A stretch of 64,000 bases of DNA from Bacteroidota bacterium. Lineage in GTDB: Bacteria > Bacteroidota > Bacteroidia > Bacteroidales > Paludibacteraceae. Shown piece after piece: positions 25,014 through 33,846 of the stretch; the first letter of the stretch is position 1, and every line of letters begins with the position of its first letter. The position numbers were made by a program, and so were the translations under genes. Where the stretch lies: contig JAEWUM010000030.1 of the NCBI GenBank assembly GCA_023459355.1, positions 28,029-92,028 of the forward strand, read 5' to 3'. The notes beneath the pieces were generated by a model, which was not told where the DNA came from, made no database searches, and saw only the letters and a list, made by a program, of their open reading frames with translations.

Positions 25014-25781
25014 ATGATTATTTTATTATCCCCGGCAAAAATCCAAAACTTCAACAAACAGGTAGTAACATCTAAGTACAGCATCCCGCAATTCCTGAAA
25101 GAAGCAAGTGAACTTGTTGAACTGATGCGGCAACTCTCACAACAGGAAATTACCCGTTTGCTGGATATTAATGTTGAACTCACCCGTCTGAATTTAGACC
25201 GCTACATCAGCTGGCAACTGCCATTTACGCCCGACAATGCTAAACAGGCTGTTTTTGTCTTCGACGGAGAAGTGTATCGCGGATTGGATGCGCCGGCCTT
25301 ATCGCCTGAGGAAATCGATTATATGCAGCAGCACCTGAGACTTTTCTCTGGCTTGTATGGCTTATTGAAACCCCTGGACCTGATTCAGCCATATCGTTTA
25401 GATGTGAGTACAAAATTGCATAATCATGCAGGAAATGATTTGTATCCTTTTTGGAGAACGAAGGTGACGGAAAGTATTGCGGATGACCTGAAGGTTTCCG
25501 GAAAACCATCCTTGTTGCTGAACCTGGCCTCTTCGGAATATACAAAGGTGATCGGTCTGAAAAACAGTAACATGCGTATGGTGAATGTTGAGTTTCTTGA
25601 ATACCAGCATGATAAGCTGAAGCAAATCGTGATTTATACGAAAAAGGCCCGTGGAATGATGGCCCGTTATGTGATTCAGAACCAGATTGATCAGGAGGAA
25701 GACCTCAAAGGCTTTCATGAGGGGGGCTACTGGTTTAACGAACAATTGTCATCCACAGATAAACTGGTTTTTGTACGATAA
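25014..25781 (+). CDS. yaaA: YaaA-family peroxide-stress protein (DUF328)
   Basis: A 255-residue YaaA protein, the usual family length. It starts MIILLSPAKIQNF, the family signature, and shows LFSGLYGLLKPLDLIQPYRLDV (about 110-130) and LLNLASSEYTKV (about 164-175). In E. coli YaaA lowers intracellular iron and so limits Fenton damage during peroxide stress; it has a DNA-binding fold. It stands alone, after the large inverted repeat. The start is preceded by an AT-rich region without a clear -7 box. Confidence 0.92.
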   Translation: MIILLSPAKIQNFNKQVVTSKYSIPQFLKEASELVELMRQLSQQEITRLLDINVELTRLNLDRYISWQLPFTPDNAKQAVFVFDGEVYRGLDAPALSPEEIDYMQQHLRLFSGLYGLLKPLDLIQPYRLDVSTKLHNHAGNDLYPFWRTKVTESIADDLKVSGKPSLLLNLASSEYTKVIGLKNSNMRMVNVEFLEYQHDKLKQIVIYTKKARGMMARYVIQNQIDQEEDLKGFHEGGYWFNEQLSSTDKLVFVR

Positions 25782-25838
25782 TTGCATGTTTTTTAAATCA
25801 ATTAATGATTGTTTTCATTTTATCCGTGAATATTTTTC

Positions 25839-25846
25839 TAACTTTG
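25839..25846 (+). promoter_or_regulatory. Possible -7 box upstream of the DUF1573 gene
   Basis: TAACTTTG fits TAnnTTTG, but no clear -33 box lies at the right distance. It would give a leader of about 160 bases before the DUF1573 start at 26009. The leader holds a TTATATGACTTATATGG short repeat (about 25948-25972), similar to 18684-18708. Confidence 0.3.
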
Positions 25847-26008
25847 CGCAACTAAACCACGTTAGTCACATTAGAGAACAGGAATTATGATATGATCTTA
25901 ACCTTGTTTTTAAACTTAAAAGATTTATTGTAAAAAAGCTTATATGTTTCTTATATGACTTATATGGTTAATTATTAAAGAATTGAAATGTTTAAAGATA
26001 TAAAATAT

Positions 26009-26401
26009 ATGAAAAAGTTAAGTCTTATCCTTTTCGGATTTATCCTCACAAGTGCTTTGTTTGCTCAAACAGCCAATATTTCTTTTGAAAAATCAACGCA
26101 CGATTTTGGTAAAATCAAGGAAAAGGATGGTATCGCTACCGTTGTATTTACTTTTAAGAATACCGGTGATGCACCGCTTGTAATCAACAGGGTTCAGGCA
26201 TCCTGTGGTTGTACTACACCATCCTGGACGAAAGAACCGATTTTGCCGGGAAAAACCGGAAACGTGACGGCTGCCTATAATCCGGCCAACCGTCCGGGAA
26301 CTTTTATCAAATCTATTTCTGTTTTCAGCAATGCAGGCAGCCAGCCCGTGCTACTTACCATCAAAGGTGATGTGATTCCCAAACCGGCTGTAGAAAGATA
26401 A
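26009..26401 (+). CDS. DUF1573 secreted protein
   Basis: A 130-residue protein from the preferred start MKKLSLILFGFILTSALFAQ, which gives a clean signal peptide; the frame extends 7 codons upstream to 25988. The mature part is a single Ig-like DUF1573 domain with the hallmark STHDFGKIKEKDG, VVFTFKNTGDAPLVI and the SCGCTTP motif. These proteins are abundant in Bacteroidota and are periplasmic or surface-associated with no settled function; the SCGCT cysteines may form a disulfide or bind metal. It ends 8 bp before meaB. Confidence 0.9.
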   Translation: MKKLSLILFGFILTSALFAQTANISFEKSTHDFGKIKEKDGIATVVFTFKNTGDAPLVINRVQASCGCTTPSWTKEPILPGKTGNVTAAYNPANRPGTFIKSISVFSNAGSQPVLLTIKGDVIPKPAVER

Positions 26402-26409
26402 ATTCCTGC

Positions 26410-27516
26410 ATGGACAAGCATCACAAGCATCCTGAAAATGACCCTGCATACAAGGGATTGACTGTTAACGAAGGGGTTAACGGGGCGCCAACGGTAAATC
26501 CTTACCGGAAAGCCAAAGCTAAGCGTCGTCAGTTTACGGTCGATGAATATGTTGAGGGTATTCTGAAAGGCGACATTTCCGTGTTGAGTCAGGCGGTTAC
26601 CTTAGTGGAAAGTTCGTTGCCAGAACACCAGCAGGTTGCACAACAGGTGATTGAAAAATGTTTGCCTTACACTGGAAATTCCATTCGTTTGGGTATAACA
26701 GGAGTGCCCGGCGCCGGAAAAAGTACGTTTATTGAAGCCCTGGGCATGTATCTGGTGCGTAACTCGCACAAGCTTGCTGTATTAGCCATTGACCCCAGTA
26801 GTGAGCGTACCAAGGGCAGTATTTTGGGAGATAAAACCAGGATGGAGGAGTTGTCGGTGGCACCCAATGCCTTTATCCGTCCTTCGCCGTCGGCAGGCTC
26901 CCTGGGTGGCGTAGCCCGCAAAACCCGCGAAAGCATCATCTTGTGCGAGGCAGCCGGTTTTGATACCATTTTTGTTGAAACGGTAGGGGTGGGCCAGTCG
27001 GAAACGGCGGTACATTCCATGGTTGACTTCTTTCTGTTGCTCCAGTTGGCAGGGGCGGGTGATGAGTTACAAGGCATCAAAAGAGGGATCATGGAAATGG
27101 CGGATGGAATAGCGATTAATAAATGCGATGGTACCAATGTGGACAAGGCCATGGTGGCTAAAACGCAATATCAGAATGCCTTGCGTTTGTTCCCTGAAAC
27201 CGGTTCGGGATGGAGTCCGGAAGTGATTCCCTGTTCGGCTGTCGAAAAGACAGGCATTGCTGAAATCTGGGAAATGGTGTTGCGATATGCAGAGCTTACA
27301 AAAACAAACCAGTACTTCGACGCCAAAAGAAATCAGCAATCGAAATACTGGATGTATGAGACCATCAATGAACAGTTGAGAAACGGGTTTTATCAGCATC
27401 CCGTAATTCAGCAACTGATTGACGAAACAGAAAAACGGGTGCTTTCCAATGAAATCAGTTCTTTTACCGGCGCAAAATTGTTATTGGATAAATATGCTAC
27501 AATATCATTCCGTTAG
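26410..27516 (+). CDS. meaB: MeaB-type GTPase, methylmalonyl-CoA mutase chaperone
   Basis: A 368-residue G3E-family GTPase. The P-loop is GVPGAGKST (about 98-106), followed by LAIDPSSERTKGSILGDKTRM, TIFVETVGVGQSE with the switch region, and INKCDG as the base-recognition motif. MeaB loads and protects adenosylcobalamin in methylmalonyl-CoA mutase. The mutase is not in this window, but the sodium-pumping methylmalonyl-CoA decarboxylase and epimerase at 40530-44593 are, consistent with a succinate-propionate pathway. The N-terminal ~55 residues are poorly conserved. The 3' end overlaps the convergent DJ-1 gene by 20 bp. Confidence 0.94.
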   Translation: MDKHHKHPENDPAYKGLTVNEGVNGAPTVNPYRKAKAKRRQFTVDEYVEGILKGDISVLSQAVTLVESSLPEHQQVAQQVIEKCLPYTGNSIRLGITGVPGAGKSTFIEALGMYLVRNSHKLAVLAIDPSSERTKGSILGDKTRMEELSVAPNAFIRPSPSAGSLGGVARKTRESIILCEAAGFDTIFVETVGVGQSETAVHSMVDFFLLLQLAGAGDELQGIKRGIMEMADGIAINKCDGTNVDKAMVAKTQYQNALRLFPETGSGWSPEVIPCSAVEKTGIAEIWEMVLRYAELTKTNQYFDAKRNQQSKYWMYETINEQLRNGFYQHPVIQQLIDETEKRVLSNEISSFTGAKLLLDKYATISFR

Positions 27517-28039
27517 CAACCTGCTGCGCGGTGTCTTTCCCTTTTAATTCTTCCACAATTTTCAATGCGAAAGGAATGGCCACGCCCGGTCCTTTGGCGG
27601 TAAGTATGTTTCCTGATTTTACGATGGTGGATGATGATATTTTTGCGTCGGTCAGAAATGATTCGAAGCCGGGATAACAAATGGCTTCCTTTTCTTTGAG
27701 TAAGCCCATTTTACCCAGGATAGAAGGAGCAGCACAAATGGCAGCAATGGTAGCGCCTTTGGCAGCTTGTTTTTCAATCAGTTTCTTCAATCCGGTGTGG
27801 TTGTCTAAGTTGGTAGTGCCGGGCATTCCGCCGGGCAGGTAAATCAGAAAATCACCAGATAAGTCGGCCTTTTCGAAGATTACATTCGCATTTACACCAA
27901 TACCATGAGCACCTGTTACAGTCAGTTTATCCGATACAGATACAGTTGTAACATCAATACCCGCCCTGCGAAAAACATCAATCGGGGCAACAGCTTCAAT
28001 TTCCTCGAAACCTTCAGCTAAAAATAATAGGATTCGCAT
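27497..28039 (-). CDS. DJ-1/PfpI-family protein
   Basis: A 180-residue member of the DJ-1/ThiJ/PfpI superfamily, close to the YajL/DJ-1 type in length. It starts MRILLFLAEGFEEIEAVAPIDVFRRAGI, with the conserved Glu in EGFEEIE, and has the nucleophile elbow IAAICAAPSILG (cysteine about 106). It may be a protein or nucleotide deglycase-like protein or a redox-sensing chaperone. It follows the tonB-like gene by 2 bp and overlaps the 3' end of meaB by 20 bp (convergent). Confidence 0.9.
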   Translation of the reverse strand: MRILLFLAEGFEEIEAVAPIDVFRRAGIDVTTVSVSDKLTVTGAHGIGVNANVIFEKADLSGDFLIYLPGGMPGTTNLDNHTGLKKLIEKQAAKGATIAAICAAPSILGKMGLLKEKEAICYPGFESFLTDAKISSSTIVKSGNILTAKGPGVAIPFALKIVEELKGKDTAQQVANGMIL

Positions 28040-28041
28040 AA

Positions 28042-28743
28042 CTATCTTAATTTAAAGTTGTATGTGATTGTTCCGGTTGAGATACCACTGCCGGATGAAA
28101 ATCTGGTTCTTCTGGCTGCCTTGATGGCTTCCTGGCGTAAGGATGCATCTGAAATATTCCCCCTGCTGATGGAAGCGTCGATTACATTACCTGCTGCATC
28201 TACCCTGATGGCTACCGTGAGAGAACCTTCGATGTTTTGATTGTAGGCCGGTGTCGGCATCGTTCCCAATAAGTTTCTGCCACTCAGTGACCAGGAATTA
28301 CCTCCTGAAGTTCCGCTTCCAACCGGATTGCCGGCGGTTTCGGAACCAGTGGTTTGCCCGCTCCCAGTGCCTGTGCCTGAACCAAAAGTGCCGCCGATTA
28401 AGTCTTCGGCCTGTTGACTTGCCTGTTGTTCTTTCTTCAGTCGTTCATCGGTCTGGGAAGGACGGGTATCCGGTTTCTTTTTGGTTTCGGGAATGGCCAC
28501 CGACTTATCTTTTTGCGTGAGCAGTTCCTCCTTTACTTCCGCTTTGGGTGGGGATGACTGTTGGGCACTCTGGGAGGGAGTTTCCACGGCGCCACCGCCA
28601 TCAAAGGCGTCTCCGAAACTAATCATGATTCCGCCATCCTCGGTGTTCTTCAATCCGGGTAACATGACAAAGAACAGGATGAGCAGGATGATAATCCCAC
28701 TGATGGCTGTTCCGATGTAAGCATATAATTCGGACTTCTTCAT
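28042..28743 (-). CDS. TonB-like energy transducer
   Basis: A 233-residue protein from the chosen start MKKSELYAYIGTAISG; the frame begins 9 codons earlier at 28770. It has one N-terminal membrane helix (about 10-32), a long proline/glutamine/glycine-rich linker (about 50-150) and a C-terminal TonB-like domain with LTVAIRVDAAGNVIDASISRGN and a final FSSGSGISTGTITYNFKLR. It would connect the ExbBD proton channel to outer-membrane receptors. Position after exbB and exbD supports this. The domain is slightly divergent, as in the TonB/TolA-like proteins of this phylum. Confidence 0.85.
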   Translation of the reverse strand: MKKSELYAYIGTAISGIIILLILFFVMLPGLKNTEDGGIMISFGDAFDGGGAVETPSQSAQQSSPPKAEVKEELLTQKDKSVAIPETKKKPDTRPSQTDERLKKEQQASQQAEDLIGGTFGSGTGTGSGQTTGSETAGNPVGSGTSGGNSWSLSGRNLLGTMPTPAYNQNIEGSLTVAIRVDAAGNVIDASISRGNISDASLRQEAIKAARRTRFSSGSGISTGTITYNFKLR

Positions 28744-28771
28744 TTTTTTATCGTTTCTGAGCGCGTTCATC

Positions 28772-29188
28772 TTATTTGCCTGATGCTTTGGTAGCTACAA
28801 CCAATTTAAGTTTATGCTGATTGGCAATGTCCAATACCCTGACAACTTCTTTGTAAGCAATTTGCTGATCAGCGTGCAGGGCAATGTAGGTGGTGGAATC
28901 CTGTGCCACCAGTTCCATGATGTAGGATTCGAGCATTTCGGGTGCAATCTGGGTCGGACGGGCTGTGCCTTTGGCTACAAAATACCGGCCGTTACCATCG
29001 ATTGAAACCTTGGCGACCACCGAACGGGTCGATGAACTAGCCCTGCTTTCCGGCAAGTTGAGTTTGATGTCATTGGGCGACGACATAGTCGATGCCATGA
29101 TGAAAAACAGCAACAGCAGGAAGATAATGTCAGTCATCGACGACATCGAGAAACCAGCTTCAACCTTAATTCTTTTCTTTAAAGCCAT
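28772..29188 (-). CDS. exbD: ExbD/TolR-family biopolymer transporter
   Basis: A 138-residue ExbD with one N-terminal membrane helix beginning MSSMTDIIFLLLLFFIMAS; the Asp in SMTDIIFLLL (about 20) is the proton-carrying residue of the family. The rest is the periplasmic ExbD domain. It works with ExbB to energise the TonB protein encoded just downstream. It lies 42 bp after exbB on the same strand. Confidence 0.93.
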   Translation of the reverse strand: MALKKRIKVEAGFSMSSMTDIIFLLLLFFIMASTMSSPNDIKLNLPESRASSSTRSVVAKVSIDGNGRYFVAKGTARPTQIAPEMLESYIMELVAQDSTTYIALHADQQIAYKEVVRVLDIANQHKLKLVVATKASGK

Positions 29189-29230
29189 GATTTTTATTTA
29201 CGATTTTACAATTAACCACTAACCACTATT

Positions 29231-29926
29231 TTACGCCGGTTCATTCAGGAAGTCGAGAAACTCCATGGTTCTGGCTTCTAACTTGCGAACCACCGAGTCG
29301 ACCCTGGAAACAAGATAATTATACCCGAAATAGGCGATGATACCTACAATGAGACCAGCGATGGTCGTTACCATGGCCTGGTACATGCCCTGCGATAAGT
29401 CGGCCAGCTGAATGGTTCCCGTGTTGTTGAGCGACATGTTGTAGAAAGTCGTCACCATACCCGTTACCGTTCCGAGGAAACCCAGCATCGGTGCGCCCCC
29501 CGAAATAGAGGCCATGATTACCAGTCCTTTTTCGAGGTTGGCAATTTCGAGATTACCCACGTTCTCAATGGCAACCAACACGTCATTCATGGGGCGACCC
29601 AACCGGCTGATACCTTTCTCAACCATCCTGGCAATGGGGTTGTTGGTTTCCCGGCAAAGCTTTTGTGCGGCATCGATTTTCCCGTCGTAGATGTAATCAC
29701 GGATGCGGTTCATGAACGATTTGTCTTCTTCCAACGCCTGTTTAAGTGTGATTAAACGTTCGATGAACATGTAAATGGCAACGATAAGCATGATTGCAAG
29801 GACAATCATAATCGGACCGCCGTATGTTGCCATGGTCCACAAATTCATTTTACTTGTTGTCGTCGCTGCAACCATGGGTTCTTCCACCAGGTTGGTCTGA
29901 AGCAAAATAAGCATTAAATTATTCAT
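29231..29926 (-). CDS. exbB: ExbB/MotA/TolQ-family proton channel
   Basis: A 231-residue ExbB with three membrane helices (about 38-58, 145-170, 185-207). Typical ExbB features are visible: AIENVGNLEIANLEKGLVIMASISGGAPMLGFLGTVTGM, with the conserved Thr in LGTVTGMV, and TTIAGLIVGI in the last helix. It forms a pentameric proton channel around the ExbD dimer. First structural gene of exbB-exbD-tonB; pdxJ lies 18 bp upstream on the same strand, so pdxJ may be co-transcribed. Confidence 0.95.
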   Translation of the reverse strand: MNNLMLILLQTNLVEEPMVAATTTSKMNLWTMATYGGPIMIVLAIMLIVAIYMFIERLITLKQALEEDKSFMNRIRDYIYDGKIDAAQKLCRETNNPIARMVEKGISRLGRPMNDVLVAIENVGNLEIANLEKGLVIMASISGGAPMLGFLGTVTGMVTTFYNMSLNNTGTIQLADLSQGMYQAMVTTIAGLIVGIIAYFGYNYLVSRVDSVVRKLEARTMEFLDFLNEPA

Positions 29927-29944
29927 TTTTAATAGATGTTGTTG

Positions 29945-30658
29945 TTATTTAAGTTGATCTTTATATCTTTTGATGGTTTCTTCCAGTCCGAAATACAGCG
30001 CGTCGGATATGAGTGCATGTCCGATGGAAACTTCGTCAATCCACGGAATGTGTTCAATCAGGTATTTCAGATTTACCAGGCTTAAATCGTGTCCGGCGTT
30101 CAGTCCGAGTCCGCAGGCCCTGGCACATTCGGCAGCCCTGATGAAAGGGGCGATTGCTTTTTCCCTGTTTATCAGGTACTCCGAAGCATAAGGTTCGGTG
30201 TATAACTCAACCCTGTCGGCACCTGTTTTTGCGGCAGATTCAATGTTTCTGATATCCGTATCGATAAAAATGGATACCCGGATGCCGGCTTGTTTTAAAT
30301 CAGTAATTATTTCTTTCAGAAAATCCTGATGTCGCAGGGTGTCCCATCCGGCGTTCGAAGTCAGCGCCCCGGGAGGGTCAGGAACCAGGGTTACCTGATG
30401 TGGTTTTACCGATTTTACCAGTTCCAGAAAGCCTGCTGAAGGATAGCCTTCGATGTTGAATTCAGTAGTAAGAATGGGTTTCAGGTCTCTTACATCCTGA
30501 TAGCGGATATGTCTTTCGTCCGGTCGTGGGTGGACTGTAATGCCATGAGCGCCAAACCGTTCGCAGTCTAAAGCAACCTGGCAGATATCAGGGATATTAC
30601 CACCTCTTGCATTGCGGATGGTGGCAACTTTATTGATGTTTACACTAAGTTTTGTCAT
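29945..30658 (-). CDS. pdxJ: Pyridoxine 5'-phosphate synthase
   Basis: A 237-residue PdxJ, which joins 3-amino-2-oxopropyl phosphate and 1-deoxy-xylulose 5-phosphate in vitamin B6 synthesis. Visible signatures are LSVNINKVATIRNARGG, HGITVHPRPDERHI, EFNIEGYP, VTLVPDPPGALTS, VSIFIDTD, GADRVELYTEPYA and the last GLNAGHDLSLVNL. Length and start are as expected. It is divergent from nadK (103 bp apart), the common Bacteroidales arrangement. Confidence 0.97.
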   Translation of the reverse strand: MTKLSVNINKVATIRNARGGNIPDICQVALDCERFGAHGITVHPRPDERHIRYQDVRDLKPILTTEFNIEGYPSAGFLELVKSVKPHQVTLVPDPPGALTSNAGWDTLRHQDFLKEIITDLKQAGIRVSIFIDTDIRNIESAAKTGADRVELYTEPYASEYLINREKAIAPFIRAAECARACGLGLNAGHDLSLVNLKYLIEHIPWIDEVSIGHALISDALYFGLEETIKRYKDQLK

Positions 30659-30761
30659 TCGGTTTAAAAATTTGCAAATTCGATATTATTGTATTTCCTT
30701 TGCATTGCTGTATCGCGTTTATGATGCACAAAAATAAGCGAAAAAAGCGAACAAAAAAAAT

Positions 30762-31634
30762 ATGACCATAGCCATTTTTGGAAACACTTTTCGTCCGACC
30801 GTACTGAATATCATGGAAATAATATTCGGTTATTTCAATACCCGGAAAGTTGCTCTGTTGCTTGACAAAGAACTGTATACCTATTGTACGGAGCATTCCG
30901 TTGTTCAGCCCGACCAACAACTGCTGATTACTGATGATGATTTTCATGCAGATATCGCGTTGAGTATCGGTGGTGACGGGACCTTCCTGAGTACCGCGGC
31001 ACGTATCGGTTCAAAAAACATACCAATTATGGGAATTAACACCGGGAGATTGGGTTTTTTGGCTGATGTTCCGGTCGATGCCGTGGAAAAAGCACTTGAT
31101 GCTATCATGCAAGATCAGGTTACGGTGGAAGAAAGAACCTTGTTGAAAGTTGATTTTTCGGATGGTCGTCCAGTCGATTATCCTTATGTCCTGAATGAGG
31201 TTTCTGTTCTGAAACAGGACAGTTCCTCGATGATTAGCATCAATACTTACCTGAACGGTGAGGCCATTCATTCTTATCATGCTGATGGACTGATTGTTGC
31301 CACGCCTACCGGTTCTACAGCTTATTCGATGAGTGTGGGAGGGCCCCTGATGGTGCCGCAGGCGCAAAACATCATTCTTTCGCCGATTGCTTCACATAGT
31401 CTGACGGTTCGTCCGTTGGTGGTTCCCGATGACTGGATTATCGATCTGGAAGTTTTCAGCCGGAATGGTTGTTATCTGGTGACGATGGACGGACGAACGA
31501 TGGTATTGGAACAGGAGGTGAAAATACGCATTTCGAAGGCCGACTATAAAATCAGGGTCGCCAAACAACTGAATCATACTTTCTTTGATTCGTTGAAAAG
31601 TAAACTGATGTGGGGACTTGACAAACGTAACTAA
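30762..31634 (+). CDS. nadK: NAD kinase
   Basis: A 290-residue NAD kinase, which phosphorylates NAD to NADP. The GGDGT motif is in SIGGDGTFLSTA (about 69-80), followed by NTGRLGFLADV (about 94-104), the NE/D motif in YVLNEVSV (about 144-151) and the conserved PTGSTAYSMSVGGPL (about 185-199). It begins divergent from pdxJ and ends directly at the murI start codon (adjacent, no gap), so the two are co-transcribed. Confidence 0.97.
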   Translation: MTIAIFGNTFRPTVLNIMEIIFGYFNTRKVALLLDKELYTYCTEHSVVQPDQQLLITDDDFHADIALSIGGDGTFLSTAARIGSKNIPIMGINTGRLGFLADVPVDAVEKALDAIMQDQVTVEERTLLKVDFSDGRPVDYPYVLNEVSVLKQDSSSMISINTYLNGEAIHSYHADGLIVATPTGSTAYSMSVGGPLMVPQAQNIILSPIASHSLTVRPLVVPDDWIIDLEVFSRNGCYLVTMDGRTMVLEQEVKIRISKADYKIRVAKQLNHTFFDSLKSKLMWGLDKRN

Positions 31635-32477
31635 ATGAAAATTTCTAACGAAGTGTTAAAACCCGGACCCATAGGCATATTTGATTCCGGTTACGGCGGA
31701 CTCACCATTCTGGAGGAAATACGGAAAGTGATGCCGGGATACGATTATATTTACCTGGGTGACAATGCCCGTACCCCCTATGGAACGCGTTCTTTTGATG
31801 TGGTGTATCAATATACCCTTGAATGTGTCAACAAGTTATTTGACATGGGTTGCCACCTGGTGATTCTGGCCTGTAACACCGCTTCAGCAAAAGCCCTGCG
31901 CAGTATTCAGCAGGTCGATTTGCCTCGTATCGATCCGGGTAGAAGGGTGTTGGGTGTGATTCGTCCGACTGTGGAAGTGCTTGATCAGGTGACTCAAACC
32001 GGACATGTGGGTATTTTTGCTACTCCGGGAACCGTGCAGTCGGATTCGTATCCTATCGAAGCACATAAGATCTTTCCTGATATCAGGATAACCACGGAAG
32101 CTTGTCCGATGTGGGTACCGTTGATAGAAAACAATGAACACCTTTCAGAAGGAGCTGCTTATTTTGTGCAGCAAAACATCAGGAATTTATTGAAAAAAGA
32201 TGCTCAAATCGACAGTGTCATTTTGGGGTGTACCCATTATCCGCTGATTGTACCGACCATTCGCCGTTATTTGCCAACACGTATTAAAATCATTTCGCAG
32301 GGAGAAATTGTTGCCCGCAGTTTGCAATTATATCTTAAACGACACCCCGGGATGGATGCCAAATGTACGAAGAATGGTGTAACGCGCTACTTTACTACCG
32401 AATCGACCGAAAAGTTTACCCATTCGGCCTCCATATTCTTACATACAAAAATAATCGCCGAACACATCAGTCTGTGA
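31635..32477 (+). CDS. murI: Glutamate racemase
   Basis: A 280-residue glutamate racemase, which supplies D-glutamate for peptidoglycan. The signatures are GIFDSGYGGLTIL (about 13-25), YLGDNARTPYG (about 40-50), the first catalytic cysteine in VILACNTASAKAL (about 76-88) and the second in VILGCTHYPLI (about 195-205). It is translated straight after nadK; its 3' end overlaps the convergent AraC-type gene by 11 bp. Confidence 0.96.
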   Translation: MKISNEVLKPGPIGIFDSGYGGLTILEEIRKVMPGYDYIYLGDNARTPYGTRSFDVVYQYTLECVNKLFDMGCHLVILACNTASAKALRSIQQVDLPRIDPGRRVLGVIRPTVEVLDQVTQTGHVGIFATPGTVQSDSYPIEAHKIFPDIRITTEACPMWVPLIENNEHLSEGAAYFVQQNIRNLLKKDAQIDSVILGCTHYPLIVPTIRRYLPTRIKIISQGEIVARSLQLYLKRHPGMDAKCTKNGVTRYFTTESTEKFTHSASIFLHTKIIAEHISL

Positions 32478-33684
32478 TGCCTGTCTGATTGTTCAGCCAT
32501 TGTTCGGGAGACATGCCGGTGTATTTTCTAAAAGCAATATTAAAGCTTTTATTTGTTGAAAATCCGGATGCGATACCTGCATCTTCCGGTTTAACCGGAT
32601 TTTTGATTTTTTTCATGATTGTTTTGGCATGCGTGATTCTTTTCTCGGTTTTCAGTTCGTGGAAATCCGTATGTAAAATTTCATTGAGAAAATAGTGTAC
32701 GTGGTGTTGCGGAATAACAAAATGAGTACAAATATCTTTTATCTGAAAGTCAGGGTCCAGGTAAGGTTTTTCCGACTCAACGTATTCCAGTATCCTGGTT
32801 GCTAATTCATTGTAGTATCCGATTGGAAGTTGTTGCTTATTAGCCCTGGTATCAACTCTTTCTGAGGTGTCATCTGTTTCTTCCTCAAATTGTGTTGCCG
32901 ACACGTGACTGGTTTCAAGGTATGGTAGGCCATAAAGTAGCTTCGGACTCAGGATGACAAATACAGGGATAAAGAAGTATAAATAGACCATCGCGTACAA
33001 AAAGGCATGCATGGTGTCAATTAAATCTGTCGTGTCGAGATGAAGCGCGAACATGTAGTTCAGGATTACCGAAGTGGTAGCAATCAGGAAGACCAGGATG
33101 AGTATTACGAAGATTCGTTGTGTCGTATACCGGTATTGATATTTAATCTGCCCTTTCAGCCGGAGATATCTGAAACGCACCCGCCGCATCATTATTAAGC
33201 AGGCAATAATATAAATGAACAGTTGAATTGCCCGTGCTGCGTTGTTCCAGGTTATGGGATATAAAGAGAATCTGAGTTGGCGAAAATAATCAAAATTCTG
33301 CATGATGTTGTTCGTAATTTGATATTGCTCGTCGTACGACATCAACAGAAAAGGCATATTGGCCAGCAGGTGAAGAAAAAACGGGATAAAATGCAGGATA
33401 TCGCTTTTCTTCATGTAAAACCGGTCGTTTACAATGCCGCGTACGAAGAAGTACAGCATAGGAGCTTTGAGAAAGTAAACCGGAGCAATGATGAATAAGA
33501 CAGTATAGAAAGTCACGTTTCCGCCAAAATTGAATGAGCTGACCATGCTTGATTCGAGCGCCAGCAATACGAAAAACGCTGCCAGAAAAATAACGTTTTT
33601 GTTTATTCTCCAGTTATAAAATACCATCATCAGCGCCAGTATCAGGTTAATCGCAGAGAAGAAGTAAATTACGGTTGTGGTCAT
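32467..33684 (-). CDS. AraC-family regulator with membrane-spanning N-terminal domain
   Basis: A 405-residue protein from the preferred start MTTTVIYFFSAINLILALMM (the frame extends 15 codons upstream past the -7 box, so the longer start is unlikely). It has about seven membrane helices in the first ~250 residues, an acidic linker, and a C-terminal AraC HTH domain with IKDICTHFVIPQHHVHYFLNE, RITHAKTIMK and ASGFSTNKSFNIAFRKYTGMSPEQW. Such membrane-bound AraC proteins are common in Bacteroidota and may sense an envelope signal. No target operon is adjacent in an obvious way; the 3' end overlaps murI. Confidence 0.85.
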   Translation of the reverse strand: MTTTVIYFFSAINLILALMMVFYNWRINKNVIFLAAFFVLLALESSMVSSFNFGGNVTFYTVLFIIAPVYFLKAPMLYFFVRGIVNDRFYMKKSDILHFIPFFLHLLANMPFLLMSYDEQYQITNNIMQNFDYFRQLRFSLYPITWNNAARAIQLFIYIIACLIMMRRVRFRYLRLKGQIKYQYRYTTQRIFVILILVFLIATTSVILNYMFALHLDTTDLIDTMHAFLYAMVYLYFFIPVFVILSPKLLYGLPYLETSHVSATQFEEETDDTSERVDTRANKQQLPIGYYNELATRILEYVESEKPYLDPDFQIKDICTHFVIPQHHVHYFLNEILHTDFHELKTEKRITHAKTIMKKIKNPVKPEDAGIASGFSTNKSFNIAFRKYTGMSPEQWLNNQTGITD

Positions 33685-33700
33685 AGTCTTAGAATTTTTG

Positions 33701-33730
33701 CAAAGATAATTAATATTTTCCTGCGACAAA
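33701..33730 (-). promoter_or_regulatory. Promoter of the AraC-type gene
   Basis: On the minus strand TTTG (33727-33730), an 18-bp spacer and TATCTTTG (33701-33708) form a near-perfect Bacteroidota promoter 16 bp before the chosen start codon. This supports the internal Met at 33684 as the start. Confidence 0.75.
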
Positions 33731-33846
33731 CGGTCTGAAATACTAATATCCCGGTTCAGGGTAATATGCCTGCAGAATCGGGATATTGTAAAATCAGGTG
33801 GTTGATGAAGTGGAGTATGTAGCTCTGTCCTGGTTGAGGCCGGTGA

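Noticed and set aside
26667..27152. 161-codon minus-strand frame opposite meaB
   Set aside because: Shadow of meaB, which carries all GTPase motifs.
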